DNA of 53,108 nucleotides, taken from NCBI GenBank assembly GCA_021199475.1, contig JAJQHZ010000117.1, forward strand, positions 1 to 53,108, read 5' to 3'. Positions 41,610-50,799 of the stretch are shown piece after piece. The notes beneath the pieces are model-generated. The model made no database searches and was not told the DNA's origin. It saw only the letters and a program-made list of their open reading frames with translations. Numbering within the stretch: position 1 is the first letter of the stretch; every line of letters begins with the position of its first letter. Source of the stretch: Lachnospiraceae bacterium. GTDB taxonomy: Bacteria; Bacillota; Clostridia; Lachnospirales; Lachnospiraceae. A program made the translations under genes and the position numbers.

Positions 41610-42509
41610 TTACGCGCCGCCCTCGGTGTCAATCTTTTCAATCATAAAATGCAGGAAGTTGGTCGCCGCCGGGCAGGAAAGCTTTCTTCTATATAATAAG
41701 TAGATGTAGGAGCGCACGATTGGAAAAATATCCACCACCGCACAGGTATTCTGCGCCTCCGCGGGAATGTGAAGCCGGTTCAGCACAGCCACACCGCCTC
41801 CGTTGCGCACATACTGCACCATCGTTGAAGTAAACTGCGACTCCATCGCAATCTCCGGCGTAAAGCTCCTGCTCTCGCACAGCTCCTGAAACTTCTGCGT
41901 CTCCTCATGCGGAATGCTCGTGACGCTCGCGTGCAGGATAAAACGCTCCCCTTCCAGTTCTTCAAGCGTCACGCTCTTTTGCTTCGCAAATGGATGATCC
42001 AACGGCAGCACCACCGCCAGATGATCCGTCTTGTAAACCATTTTGTTAAAATCCTCATCCACCGCCTCATTCCCTCCCAGAAACGCAAAATCGCATTTTC
42101 GCGTCTTCAGCAGATTCAGCGGCTGGTAGGTCTCAATCACCTTCATGCTCCGGTCTTCATGAGAATTGGTAAACTCCGCAATCAAATCAATCAGCCCATA
42201 CTGCCCCAGCACCGGCGCATAGGCGATGGAAAACGTCTTTTTCCGGTCATTCGACAGATCCCGGAGCGCAGCGATCGCGTCCTGGCTCGTCCCAATCATC
42301 TGTTTCGCATAGGGGTACAGCGCTTTCCCGAATTCATTGGTTTTGATCGACCGAACGGAGCGGTCAAAGAGCGTTATCCCCAGCTCCGATTCCAGCTTCT
42401 GTATGTGTTTCGTCAGCGCTGACTGGGAAATATTCATTTCAAACGCCGTTTCCTGAAAGCTGTTTGTCTCCACAAGAGATACAAATTCTGATAAAATATT
42501 AATGTCCAA
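41610..42509 (-). CDS. LysR-family regulator 1
   Basis: 299 residues. Winged helix at 1-60 (FVSLVETNSFQETAFEMNIS, QSALTKHIQKLESELGITLF). The effector domain has FSIAYAPVLGQYGLIDLIAE, KVIETYQPLNLLKTRKCDFA and HLAVVLPLDHPFAKQKSVTL. It is clearly paralogous to the regulator at 48463-49362. It lies upstream of oppA in the same direction, separated by a terminator, and is the best candidate for the protein that binds the TTTGGAAA element at promoters A, B and C. The start follows CCAGGAGGGATGGAG. Confidence 0.92.
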   Translation of the reverse strand: MDINILSEFVSLVETNSFQETAFEMNISQSALTKHIQKLESELGITLFDRSVRSIKTNEFGKALYPYAKQMIGTSQDAIAALRDLSNDRKKTFSIAYAPVLGQYGLIDLIAEFTNSHEDRSMKVIETYQPLNLLKTRKCDFAFLGGNEAVDEDFNKMVYKTDHLAVVLPLDHPFAKQKSVTLEELEGERFILHASVTSIPHEETQKFQELCESRSFTPEIAMESQFTSTMVQYVRNGGGVAVLNRLHIPAEAQNTCAVVDIFPIVRSYIYLLYRRKLSCPAATNFLHFMIEKIDTEGGA

Positions 42510-42781
42510 TCTCCATCCCTCCTGGTGATTTTTTGTTCAAAAAGAAATCCTGCGCCCTCCGCAAAGCGTTTTATCAGGATTGCCGAACAGTTTCTTCTAT
42601 TTTCTTCCGTTTCTGGGTATTATAACATAGATTTACGGATTTTTAAATGGGATTTTGTCTACTTTGTTCATGAAATATGTGCATAAAAAGAAAGAGCGAT
42701 GATGCCGCTCCTTCCTTCTCTCTGTGTCAGTTCTGTTTGTTTTCTTTTTCCTCCTTTGCATATACCATTTCCAATTTCCTC

Positions 42782-43858
42782 TCATTTCAGCTTATCTGTC
42801 CTTTCAAAGCTCTGCCACAGCTCCTTCGCCCGCTTTGTATCACTCCCGCTTTCTTCCCCGGAACCATAGCGCACACCCAGGTACAGATCGCGAAGCTCCT
42901 CCGCTTTCGTTTTCTCCCAATACTGCACTGAAAAATCGCGGACCTCACGGCTGGTCACGGGATGCTCCGTATCCAGTCCTTTTTTCACGCAGAGTGCCAG
43001 ACATTTCCTATAATAATAGCGCACCCCTCGCTCACCGCCAAAGAGTCCGCCTCTCTTCGAGCTTCGCCGCTGATCCTGCTCCTGCGTGCGGGTCAGCGTA
43101 CCGGCCGCCTTTTTATCCCATCTTCCGGCGTTCCCGGACAGCTTCCGATAGAGATAATACAGCACCGCCGCCGCAAGGAGGACCAGAAACAGGGATCCGA
43201 GCACCTTCAGAAACAGCGGTACCTGGGTATCGCTCACCTCCTCCAGCCCCAGGGAGTTTTCGAACGTCAGCTCCAGCGCCTCCTGCTCCTGGCTTGCTGC
43301 GGAGCCGGAAAACAGTCTGGACAGGAACGAGACCAGCGCGGACAAAAGATATGCAACAATCCGGATCACCCACTCCAGCAGCGGCAGAATCAGCTGAAAA
43401 TAAGCCTTTTTTAGAAGAAACACCACACCGTTGCGAAGCGTTTCCGATGCGAACACCGCCGCAGCCAGAAGCGTGCCAAGCAGATATGCACCGTTGATTC
43501 CAAAAAATCTGCCCCTGCCTTCTGCCTCCGACACCCGGCTGACCCGGAGGAAAAATATGCCAAATAACAAAAAAAGAAAAACATATCTCCCGCAGATCCG
43601 CTGCCATGCGGTCGGTCCCAGAAGCAAAAGTTCAAAAAGGCTGATTCCCAGCAGAACCTTTGCCTCAAATAAAACCATGCCTTCCACGTCTGATAAGAAA
43701 TTTCGCCGGTTCCGCCAGAGGATCAGGTAAGCCGCCCACACAAAAGGCACCGCCGTCAGAGTCACTGCGGCCGCATCCGGAACGCTCTCAATGACCGGCA
43801 TCATAAATGCCAGATACCAGATACCGTCCACCAGAGCTTTTGTTATGATCAGAGCCAT
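42782..43858 (-). CDS. DUF4129-containing membrane protein
   Basis: 358 residues. The N-terminal ~190 residues hold about six membrane spans, followed by a cytoplasmic or outside segment and another span (VPLFLKVLGSLFLVLLAAAV), then a C-terminal domain RYYYRKCLALCVKKGLDTEH, PVTSREVRDFSVQYW, ELRDLYLGVRYG. The last block is the DUF4129 pattern that accompanies transglutaminase-like proteins. Third gene of the MoxR-DUF58 operon. The usual transglutaminase-like partner is not here. Confidence 0.75.
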   Translation of the reverse strand: MALIITKALVDGIWYLAFMMPVIESVPDAAAVTLTAVPFVWAAYLILWRNRRNFLSDVEGMVLFEAKVLLGISLFELLLLGPTAWQRICGRYVFLFLLFGIFFLRVSRVSEAEGRGRFFGINGAYLLGTLLAAAVFASETLRNGVVFLLKKAYFQLILPLLEWVIRIVAYLLSALVSFLSRLFSGSAASQEQEALELTFENSLGLEEVSDTQVPLFLKVLGSLFLVLLAAAVLYYLYRKLSGNAGRWDKKAAGTLTRTQEQDQRRSSKRGGLFGGERGVRYYYRKCLALCVKKGLDTEHPVTSREVRDFSVQYWEKTKAEELRDLYLGVRYGSGEESGSDTKRAKELWQSFERTDKLK

Positions 43859-43921
43859 TCCTTCCCGCCTCCATTCCGGCCATCCATGCAGCCACTTTCT
43901 GCCTTCCCTGTTCGGAGACAG

Positions 43922-45049
43922 TCATAAATTATCTTTTATTTCTGCAGGCATAAACTCCTCTGCGCAAAGCACCAGCACCGCCCTCCCGGACAGCTTCTCC
44001 AGGCGTGCCGCCGCTTCCCGCAAGCAGTCATCCTCCACCGGTGTCACCAGCACCTGGCTTCTGCCGCGCTGTACGTTTCTTATCTCCCGTTCCAGAAAAT
44101 GCTCCATCCGCTCCCGCGGTATATAACTCATCCGCCCGAGTCCTTCCAGTACTGTCTCCAGATGGCCGGCGCCCAGCCCGTTTCCGACCTGCTTCCAGTC
44201 GCCCATCGCGCCGGAAATCACTCCGTTTGTCCGGAAATCATAGGAAATCTTCTTCTTTTCGAGATGCTCGCAGACACTGCGGACGATGGAAAAGCACGTC
44301 TCCAGAAGTTCGTCCCGATTCTTGCTTTTTATCTCATCACAGTCTACGTTCAAAAGAACGGTACACGAATATTCGGTGGTATGTTCAAACTGCTTCACCA
44401 ACAGACGGCCATATTTTGCGCTCTGCGTCCAGCTGATCGACCGGAACGGCTCCCTCCCGGTATAATCCCGGAATCCAATGATATTGATCGGATCGTCCAT
44501 CAGACTTTTCTGAATCTGGTGTTCCCCGAAATACCCTCCGAGCAATTCAGACATCTGTAAGGATTCCACCCGTCTTGGCTTAACGACGATCTCACAGAAC
44601 TCCGGATATGACTGCGTCACCGAACGGATTCCCAGAAAATCTCCCGCATCCACGGATACGCCCTGAAAAAAATAACGCCCACGCCTCCCCAGCATGACCT
44701 CACGAGACATATGTACCTTCTGAAACCGGCCCAGATAAATCGTCGAAATCAGCCAGGAATACCACTTTCCTGACACCGGCCCGCCTCCATCTGCAAACAA
44801 AAGTCCCTCCGGAATATTTTCCCGCAGGCGCAGATAGGGCACCAGCATCCGCTTTCCATTTCGAACCGTCATAGACCAGGAAAACGCCTCTTCCGGCTCC
44901 ACTACACTCCGGTTTAAGGCCGTCTCAAACGACACTTCGTCCAGCACATGCTTCAGTGTATATTTTTCCGCAAAATACAGCACAATGGCAAACGCCACAA
45001 TTAGCAGAATCATAGAATCGATCTGTTCCTTTCGCGAATCCATGTACAT
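43922..45049 (-). CDS. DUF58-domain protein
   Basis: 375 residues. N-terminal membrane segment (MILLIVAFAIVLYFAEKYTL) then a beta-rich domain and the DUF58 core: IIGFRDYTGREPFRSISWTQ, SAKYGRLLVKQFEHTTEYSC and VLLNVDCDEIKSKNRDELLE, a von Willebrand A-like fold. DUF58 proteins pair with MoxR ATPases. Second gene of the operon, 110 bp after moxR. Confidence 0.88.
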   Translation of the reverse strand: MYMDSRKEQIDSMILLIVAFAIVLYFAEKYTLKHVLDEVSFETALNRSVVEPEEAFSWSMTVRNGKRMLVPYLRLRENIPEGLLFADGGGPVSGKWYSWLISTIYLGRFQKVHMSREVMLGRRGRYFFQGVSVDAGDFLGIRSVTQSYPEFCEIVVKPRRVESLQMSELLGGYFGEHQIQKSLMDDPINIIGFRDYTGREPFRSISWTQSAKYGRLLVKQFEHTTEYSCTVLLNVDCDEIKSKNRDELLETCFSIVRSVCEHLEKKKISYDFRTNGVISGAMGDWKQVGNGLGAGHLETVLEGLGRMSYIPRERMEHFLEREIRNVQRGRSQVLVTPVEDDCLREAAARLEKLSGRAVLVLCAEEFMPAEIKDNL

Positions 45050-45159
45050 TCACAAATCAGTCATTTGCAAACACATATCTCTTTTTTGCATCTGCATTTT
45101 CATTCGCAATCATCTGGAAATTTCCTGGATATGATTACGAACATAAGCGATCTGAATAA

Positions 45160-46116
45160 TCAGGCCTCCAGCGGCACCGGGATCCCATCCATCATCTCTT
45201 TCAGATAGTTCCTGGCGTCCTCAAAGCTCTCCGCGCCGCGCAATATGATCCGGTGACTCAGCACATACGGTGCTACCAGAATCACATCCTCCGGAATCAC
45301 AAAATCCCTCCCCGCGCAGGCCGCCGTGACCTGCGACGCCTTATAAAGCGCAATCGCCCCACGGGTCGAAACACCCGTGACAAACCGGCTTTCTTTTCTG
45401 GTCTTCTCTACAATATCCATCATATATCCAAGAACATCCTCGTGCACCTTCACCTTCGGAAACTCTGCCTTCATCTTGCGAAGCTCCTCCATAGAAAATA
45501 CCGGTTTCAGACCTTCCAGCCGCACAGCCGACGGCTCCCTGGAAATCACAGCCATCTCCTGCTCCCTCGTCATATAACCCAGGCTGAGTTTCATAAAGAA
45601 GCGGTCCATCTGCGCCTCCGGAAGCGGAAACGTGCCATAGGATTCGACCGGGTTCTGCGTCGCCATGACAAAGAACGGCTCCCCCATCGGGTATGTCACT
45701 CCATCCACCGTAATCTGTCCCTCCTCCATCGCTTCCAGAAGGCTTGACTGCGTGCGTGGCGTCGCCCGGTTAATCTCATCCGCCAGCACCATATTTGTAA
45801 AAAGCGGCCCCGGCCGGAACTCAAAATCCGCCTTCTTCTGATTATAAAAATTAATCCCCGTCAAATCCGACGGCAGCAGATCCGGCGTAAACTGAATCCG
45901 TTTAAACCCGCTGCCCACCGTCTTCGCAAACGCCCGCAGCAGCATCGTCTTGCCGGTTCCCGGCACATCCTCCAGAAGTACATGTCCTGAGCACAGAAAC
46001 GCCGTGAAAATCAGGCGAATCTTATCTTCTTTCCCCACAATCACCTGCGAGCAGTTCTCTACCACCTGCTCCGTTTTTTCCTGAAAAAGAGTACAATCCA
46101 TATCCAAATCTCCCAC
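45160..46116 (-). CDS. MoxR-family AAA+ ATPase
   Basis: 318 residues, cytoplasmic chaperone-like ATPase. Walker A EDVPGTGKTMLLRAF, Walker B MVLADEINRATPRTQSSLLE, sensor 1 MATQNPVE.YGTFPLPEAQ, and arginine finger area in DRFFMKLSLGYMTREQEM, then VSTRGAIALYKASQ. It acts with the DUF58 and DUF4129 proteins downstream, probably in cell-envelope or metal-cofactor maturation. The leader contains a terminator hairpin 30 bp before the start codon. Confidence 0.93.
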   Translation of the reverse strand: MGDLDMDCTLFQEKTEQVVENCSQVIVGKEDKIRLIFTAFLCSGHVLLEDVPGTGKTMLLRAFAKTVGSGFKRIQFTPDLLPSDLTGINFYNQKKADFEFRPGPLFTNMVLADEINRATPRTQSSLLEAMEEGQITVDGVTYPMGEPFFVMATQNPVESYGTFPLPEAQMDRFFMKLSLGYMTREQEMAVISREPSAVRLEGLKPVFSMEELRKMKAEFPKVKVHEDVLGYMMDIVEKTRKESRFVTGVSTRGAIALYKASQVTAACAGRDFVIPEDVILVAPYVLSHRIILRGAESFEDARNYLKEMMDGIPVPLEA

Positions 46117-46144
46117 AAAAACAAACGATTGAAAAAGTAAAAGA

Positions 46145-46169
46145 GCCCCCGAATGATTGTGCTCCGGGG
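46145..46169 (-). terminator. Terminator hairpin in the moxR leader
   Basis: Minus strand CCCCCGG...CGGGGG then CTCTTTTACTTTTT, ending ~20 bp before the moxR start codon. A promoter lies further upstream, so this could attenuate moxR or end readthrough from the 604-residue gene. Confidence 0.55.
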
Positions 46170-46207
46170 GGGATAGTCAGCTTCCGCTACTTTTATATGT
46201 ATATTTT

Positions 46208-46236
46208 ATTATAATAATCCTTTTCTGAGAACGCAA
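46208..46236 (-). promoter_or_regulatory. Promoter of the moxR operon
   Basis: Minus strand TTGCGT (46236-46231), 17 bases, TATAAT (46213-46208). Start near 46201. Confidence 0.6.
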
Positions 46237-46312
46237 GCTGTTTTTGATGATTAGAACAAATTTCGTTTTTACAGTCAATTACAGGAATCGCCTTTTGCTA
46301 TGTCTGCACGTG

Positions 46313-46353
46313 TAATAATGTCCTGAAGACAAATTCGCTTCAGGACATTATTA
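46313..46353. terminator. Perfect 16-bp inverted repeat behind the 604-residue gene
   Basis: TAATAATGTCCTGAAG and CTTCAGGACATTATTA around 9 bases. The AT-rich stem base can act as terminator for the leftward gene ending at 46510. Confidence 0.65.
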
Positions 46354-46418
46354 GGAAGATATGCAAATGATAACCATGAATTAACTATGTTCGTCTGTTG
46401 CCCAGCATGCTTTTTCTA

Positions 46419-46514
46419 TCATAAATCAAATACTTCCTGCAGCCACTGATCAACATAGTTATGTTCCAAAGCGGCAACATCACCATATTTTTCCTCATCA
46501 TTAATTCTATCACC
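46419..46514 (-). pseudogene. C-terminal scrap of a third alpha/beta hydrolase
   Basis: In a frame shifted by one from the 604-residue gene, the minus strand reads GDRINDEEKYGDVAALEHNY, VDQWLQEVFDL, stop. The end of the alpha/beta hydrolase at 28491-29753 is EKYEGEFGDTVATLHDFVDE, WLSAGRF. Shared spacing of EKY, GD.VA.L and YVD.WL points to a remnant of a third paralogue. The stretch is short, so chance similarity is possible. Confidence 0.45.
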
Positions 46515-48324
46515 CTGCAAAGGTGAAATCCGGATCCAGCAACTCGTCATTTGATGCAGAATAAATAACCTCAACTGCGAATTCGCCATCTTCGTCATAA
46601 TCCGGGCCGCTTACCAGATACCAGTACTCGCCATCGTAGAATGGGATACAGCCAAGCTCCCACAATTCCGCACCGGCCGAATACATATATTCGCCATCCT
46701 CATTTAACAGGAAATCATTCACATATTTGCCTACCAGAGAAGTATAGCCATCGTTCATTGTACTGCCCATGTAGTCCTCTGTCGCGGAATCTATTTCTTT
46801 GCCATAGGTTTCCAGCGCATATTCGCCAATCTTTCTGCTGGTGGTCGGTCCCTGACACCCCTCATGATTCTTTGCTTTGTAATTGGCGAGAACCTGAGCA
46901 TCCATTTTATTCCAGATAGTTGCACCTACAGTATCATAGCCGATTTTCTGAACACTGATATTTGTATTGCCGGCAACACCGGCCTCATTCCAGATCTGCA
47001 CCCATTCCTTCAGCAAATCAAAAGCGGTCTGATCCATTTCATAAGGATCATATTCTTTCAGAGCAGACAGGCAGTTTACCAGACCATCTACATCCACTTT
47101 TGCGACCAGCTCTTCCTGCCATGCGTCAAAGGCATCCCTGACAAGATCAATAATGGCTTCTTCGTTTTCGGAATACCATTCCGGAGTATCGCCCAGAATA
47201 ACCGGTGTCAATTCCTCACTTGAGGCTGTGAAATAATCATCTGCGTTCAAATTTATCTGAACAACATCTTCTGCAGCCAGACCGTATTCCGTGAGCAGGG
47301 AATCACAATAATCCATTCCCAGCTTCCAGTAAACATTAAGTTCCTCGTCCACAACAACCGCAAATGCATCGCCGGTATCGCTGACATTAGCAGTACCCAG
47401 AATTGCCGCAGTAGTGCCAATGTCTGCTTTTTCAACACCCTCTTCCGTCAGATCATTGATTTCTTTTGCAGAATAGAGGTTTCCGCCAGACTCAGTATAC
47501 AGGAAACCCGCCTTCAGGAGAGCAGCTCCTGCTGTGAACGGGTAATCTGTATCGGTACCAAAATAGCCTTCCCATGTATCAATGTTAAAAGCACTTCCAA
47601 TAAACGCAGCAATCAGATCTACCTGTGAGTGACCCGCAAGGTTTTCACCGCCCTGCGTCCACACCTGATTGTAAATATAATTCCAGGCATCCAGTTCAAT
47701 CGACATACCAATCGCTGCCTGAACCGTAGTCGGAACCGCATTCCGCACATAACATGTCATCCAGTGGTTGTCCGTTTCCGCCCACGCATCCAGATAGTTC
47801 TGGATTTCCTCGGTGACATCCTCCTCCGCCACATCAAAGCCAATGGGTGTCTCAAAACTAAACAGAACATCAAGATCGATCAATGCATACGCCTCTTCCT
47901 TCCACTCTTCGAATGCAGAAGTGATGGCCGCGGAAGACTCATCCGTAAACCATTCCGGGTATTCCTCGGCAATGACATAAATCGTCCATTCACGCTCATC
48001 CGGGTACAGATAAGGATGATCGTCATCACCGATTGATTCCGGCAGGACCTCAACCCTGACATAATCCAGACCCTCTGCAGCGACATCTGCTGCCCATGTA
48101 GACGTCGTTGATACGCCAAGCTCCCAATAGACCTCGTTGTTCTCATCAATGACGCAGGCAAAATCAACACCATTTTTCAAAGTTGCATCCAATGCGACAG
48201 CCAGGGCTCCGTCCTCAGCAGCACCGATTTCTTCTGTGACAACTTCCTCTTCCGCCAGAACCGGCATCGACTGCAAGCCAACGATACAAATCAGGCCTGC
48301 AAGCAGTAAACGTTTTCTTTTCAT
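46510..48324 (-). CDS. Secreted acidic protein of two related halves, unknown function
   Basis: 604 residues. Signal peptide KRKRLLLAGLICIVGLQSMP, cleavage near VLA-EEE, no lipobox. The mature protein is strongly acidic. Residues ~55-150 (FACVIDENNEVYWELG, PEWFTDESSAAITSAFEEWK) recur at ~320-410 (FAVVVDEELNVYWKLG, TPEWYSENEEAIIDLVRDAF), and an AGA.L...G motif with a Tyr-rich strand ends each half, so it arose by internal duplication. No family recognised. GGAGGTAAAAACA precedes the start. Its promoter (B) has the same element as oppA's, so it is probably an extracellular partner of the importer, for example a binding or scavenging protein. Confidence 0.8.
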   Translation of the reverse strand: MKRKRLLLAGLICIVGLQSMPVLAEEEVVTEEIGAAEDGALAVALDATLKNGVDFACVIDENNEVYWELGVSTTSTWAADVAAEGLDYVRVEVLPESIGDDDHPYLYPDEREWTIYVIAEEYPEWFTDESSAAITSAFEEWKEEAYALIDLDVLFSFETPIGFDVAEEDVTEEIQNYLDAWAETDNHWMTCYVRNAVPTTVQAAIGMSIELDAWNYIYNQVWTQGGENLAGHSQVDLIAAFIGSAFNIDTWEGYFGTDTDYPFTAGAALLKAGFLYTESGGNLYSAKEINDLTEEGVEKADIGTTAAILGTANVSDTGDAFAVVVDEELNVYWKLGMDYCDSLLTEYGLAAEDVVQINLNADDYFTASSEELTPVILGDTPEWYSENEEAIIDLVRDAFDAWQEELVAKVDVDGLVNCLSALKEYDPYEMDQTAFDLLKEWVQIWNEAGVAGNTNISVQKIGYDTVGATIWNKMDAQVLANYKAKNHEGCQGPTTSRKIGEYALETYGKEIDSATEDYMGSTMNDGYTSLVGKYVNDFLLNEDGEYMYSAGAELWELGCIPFYDGEYWYLVSGPDYDEDGEFAVEVIYSASNDELLDPDFTFAG

Positions 48325-48361
48325 TGTTTTTACCTCCTGAAGTGATTAAAATGATGAATGC

Positions 48362-48418
48362 ATTGTACAAAATGTACATAAAACAATCAATTCCAATTCA
48401 TATTTCTCGCTTTCCAAA
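48362..48418 (-). promoter_or_regulatory. Shared regulon promoter B (604-residue gene)
   Basis: Minus strand: TTTGGAAA (48418-48411), 17 bases, GAATTGATT (48393-48385), 17 bases, TACAAT (48367-48362). The -10 context TTTTGTACAAT is identical to promoter A. Confidence 0.8.
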
Positions 48419-48462
48419 AATGAAATTGCACTGTTGTAAGTTCTGCCTCGCATTGATTTTCG

Positions 48463-49362
48463 TCAATTTGACTGATTGATCTGTTCGATCATATAATGTA
48501 GGAACTGCGCCTCTGATGTGAGAGACAGCTTCTGCGGATATACAAGGTAAATATAAGAATAAACATGCGGATACAGATCCACTACAACCACATCTGGCAC
48601 ATCTTTTGGAATGTGCATTCGGTTCAGGATGCCAATCCCCCTCCCGGCATTCACATAACGGACGATACTTGACGTATACTGTGATTCCGCAACAATATTC
48701 GGCGAAAAGCCTTTGCTGTCACATAGTTCTAAAAAGTGTCTGGTCTCATCATGCTTAAAATCAGTTTCACTTGAATGCAGGATAAATCTCTCCTTATATA
48801 ATTGTTCCAGGCAGACGCTCTCCCTGTCGGAAAGAGGATGGTCTTTTGGCAACACAACTGCCAGATTATCTCTTTTATAAATCATCTTGTTATAATTATT
48901 AAAATCTTTAAGATCCAGCTTACTTTCTGCTGCAAATGCAAAACCACATTTTTTCTGTCTCAAAAGCTCCGTTGGCTGATAGCTTTCAATCGTGACAGGG
49001 TTATACTCTGGATGCTTCTTCGCAAAAGATGTGATGATATCAATAATTCCGTACTGCCCCAGGACAGGGCTGTAAGCGATAACAAGCTCTGCTCTTTTTT
49101 GCTTTGAGAGGGAGTTCACCGTCTCAATCCCTTCCCGGTAAAGCCGTATAATATCCTTTGCATAGGGGTAAAATCCTTTGCTATATTCGTTTGTTTTCAC
49201 AACTCTTCCCGTGCGGTCAAACATAGACTGCTTCATCTCTTCTTCTAATTTGTGAATGTGTTTCGTCAATGTGGACTGAGACACGTTCATAGCTGCCGCT
49301 GTCTCCTGAAAGCTGCACGTCTCATAAAGTGAAACAAATTCCTCCAGCAAGCTGATGTCCAT
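48463..49362 (-). CDS. LysR-family regulator 2
   Basis: 299 residues, same length as regulator 1 and paralogous throughout (SFQETAAAMNVSQSTLTKHI, VIAYSPVLGQYGIIDIITSF, TIESYQPTELLRQKKCGFAF, LAVVLPKDHPL, RMHIPKDVPD). Codon use is more AT-rich than regulator 1, suggesting separate acquisition or divergence. It lies between the broken hydrolase and the 604-residue gene, both of which carry the shared promoter element. Either or both LysR proteins may bind it. Confidence 0.92.
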   Translation of the reverse strand: MDISLLEEFVSLYETCSFQETAAAMNVSQSTLTKHIHKLEEEMKQSMFDRTGRVVKTNEYSKGFYPYAKDIIRLYREGIETVNSLSKQKRAELVIAYSPVLGQYGIIDIITSFAKKHPEYNPVTIESYQPTELLRQKKCGFAFAAESKLDLKDFNNYNKMIYKRDNLAVVLPKDHPLSDRESVCLEQLYKERFILHSSETDFKHDETRHFLELCDSKGFSPNIVAESQYTSSIVRYVNAGRGIGILNRMHIPKDVPDVVVVDLYPHVYSYIYLVYPQKLSLTSEAQFLHYMIEQINQSN

Positions 49363-49465
49363 CTATATTACCCCCTATAAATCGCTCTGGCTTTCAGTTC
49401 CCATATATTTCCACCAGAGTAATTCCAAAAACGTTCCTGTCGAAAAAACGTCTATTCTCATCATT

Positions 49466-50734
49466 TTATAGAAATCTTCCACTCTCCCAAAGCCATTCAT
49501 CTATATAATCATACATTATCTTCAGCGATTCCCTGTCTGGACCTTTCGCACTTTCAAAACTCCCTGCCAGTGAATCGTTATTTGCCCTGCCTTCCACAAA
49601 CGCAACCGACTTATCACTGCTCGCACTCATAGTATAAATCAATTCTGATGCGAGGAGCTCACGATTTTCCGTCATTCCTACAATCAATGTCGGGACTCTT
49701 ACATATGCCACATTCCCAGGAACACAATTGTAGGTGGATTCCCATTCAATCCCCCATAGATGCGTCTCATCATAGCCATAATCTCTTTTCGTCCGAATCG
49801 CATAAGAATCCAGATATGTCATAACAGAAAGGAAACGGGCTCCCTTCCAGAACGAATGCGTATGTGATTCATTATTTTCCAGTTCGCGCCGGGAACAAAT
49901 AATCTCAATTGTCCGCCTGCCATTCACGTGCAGAAGAAGATACGGCTTCTCCGTTCGGGACAGCAATCGGACATCCTGAGTAAACAGCTTATTATTGCAG
50001 ATCCCCTGAGCCGCGCCCGGTATAATCAACGGCTCATCATCCCGGTAGTTTCCCTTTCCATTCTTTAAGAACAGACTGCGGTTCAATGCAAAGTCCAACA
50101 GATAATTGTTTCTGTCCGTCTGTGCTTTCTAAAACTTTTCTATAAATTCTTTTGAATAAGCAGAGCCTTCTTTTCGAAAACCATTCGCCGGGTTAAACAT
50201 ATTCAGATCTTCATTGATAATGATTCCGCTGTTTTCATCCTCCACTGCCGGATCCAGACTTAACAGCTGCATCACCGAGTTTCCCCAGTGAGTATTCAAA
50301 AAAAGCACCCCATCCGCGGGGGGCAGCTTCTCCTTTCCCGGATATGGAACAATCATATCCTCTGTCTGAAAAATGGAAGAGCCATTTTCAGCAATCGCCT
50401 GATATGCGGACATCAGGTTTCCTCCGCCGCTGTGTCCCAGCAAAACAATTTTCTCCACATATGAAAGACAGCGGAGAAATTCCACTGCGGCCTTTACGCA
50501 CAATATTTTCTCAGCCAGACTATAAATGATTCCTCCTTTGCTTCGTACGTTCGCGCAAAGTACCGTATAACCACGCCCGGCCAGTTCAGTTCCTCCAGGA
50601 AATGACAGGTAATCTTCATCTGAATGCATGATCAAAACTGCAATTCTCTGTCTTTCATTTTTTTCTGCAGGTTCATAGAGCGCTCCCGGAGTACGCTGTG
50701 CGAGATTCACAAATGATGTTTTAACTGACTCCAC
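49466..50734 (-). pseudogene. Paralogous alpha/beta hydrolase broken by one amber codon
   Basis: Start at GTG 50734 (AGGAGGTTGAAA upstream), paralogous to the hydrolase at 28491-29753. The N-terminal part has RIAVLIMHSDEDYLSF, the GHSGGG elbow, and LFLNTHWGNSVMQLLSLDPA. At 50131-50129 a TAG follows FIEKF; the intact paralogue has Gln in the corresponding place (RNFQKAQSTRN versus EKF-stop-KAQTDRN). The frame then continues KAQTDRNNYLLDFALNRSLF to the stop at 49466 without shift, so a CAG to TAG change would suffice. The C-terminal half contains the expected FVEGRANNDS region, where the catalytic His seems absent (GATHRF in the paralogue). Confidence 0.85.
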
Positions 50735-50799
50735 TCTTTCAACCTCCTGTCTGCGCGGCCTGACCAGCATTTACCTTCCGTTTATCTTTCTTTTGTATC

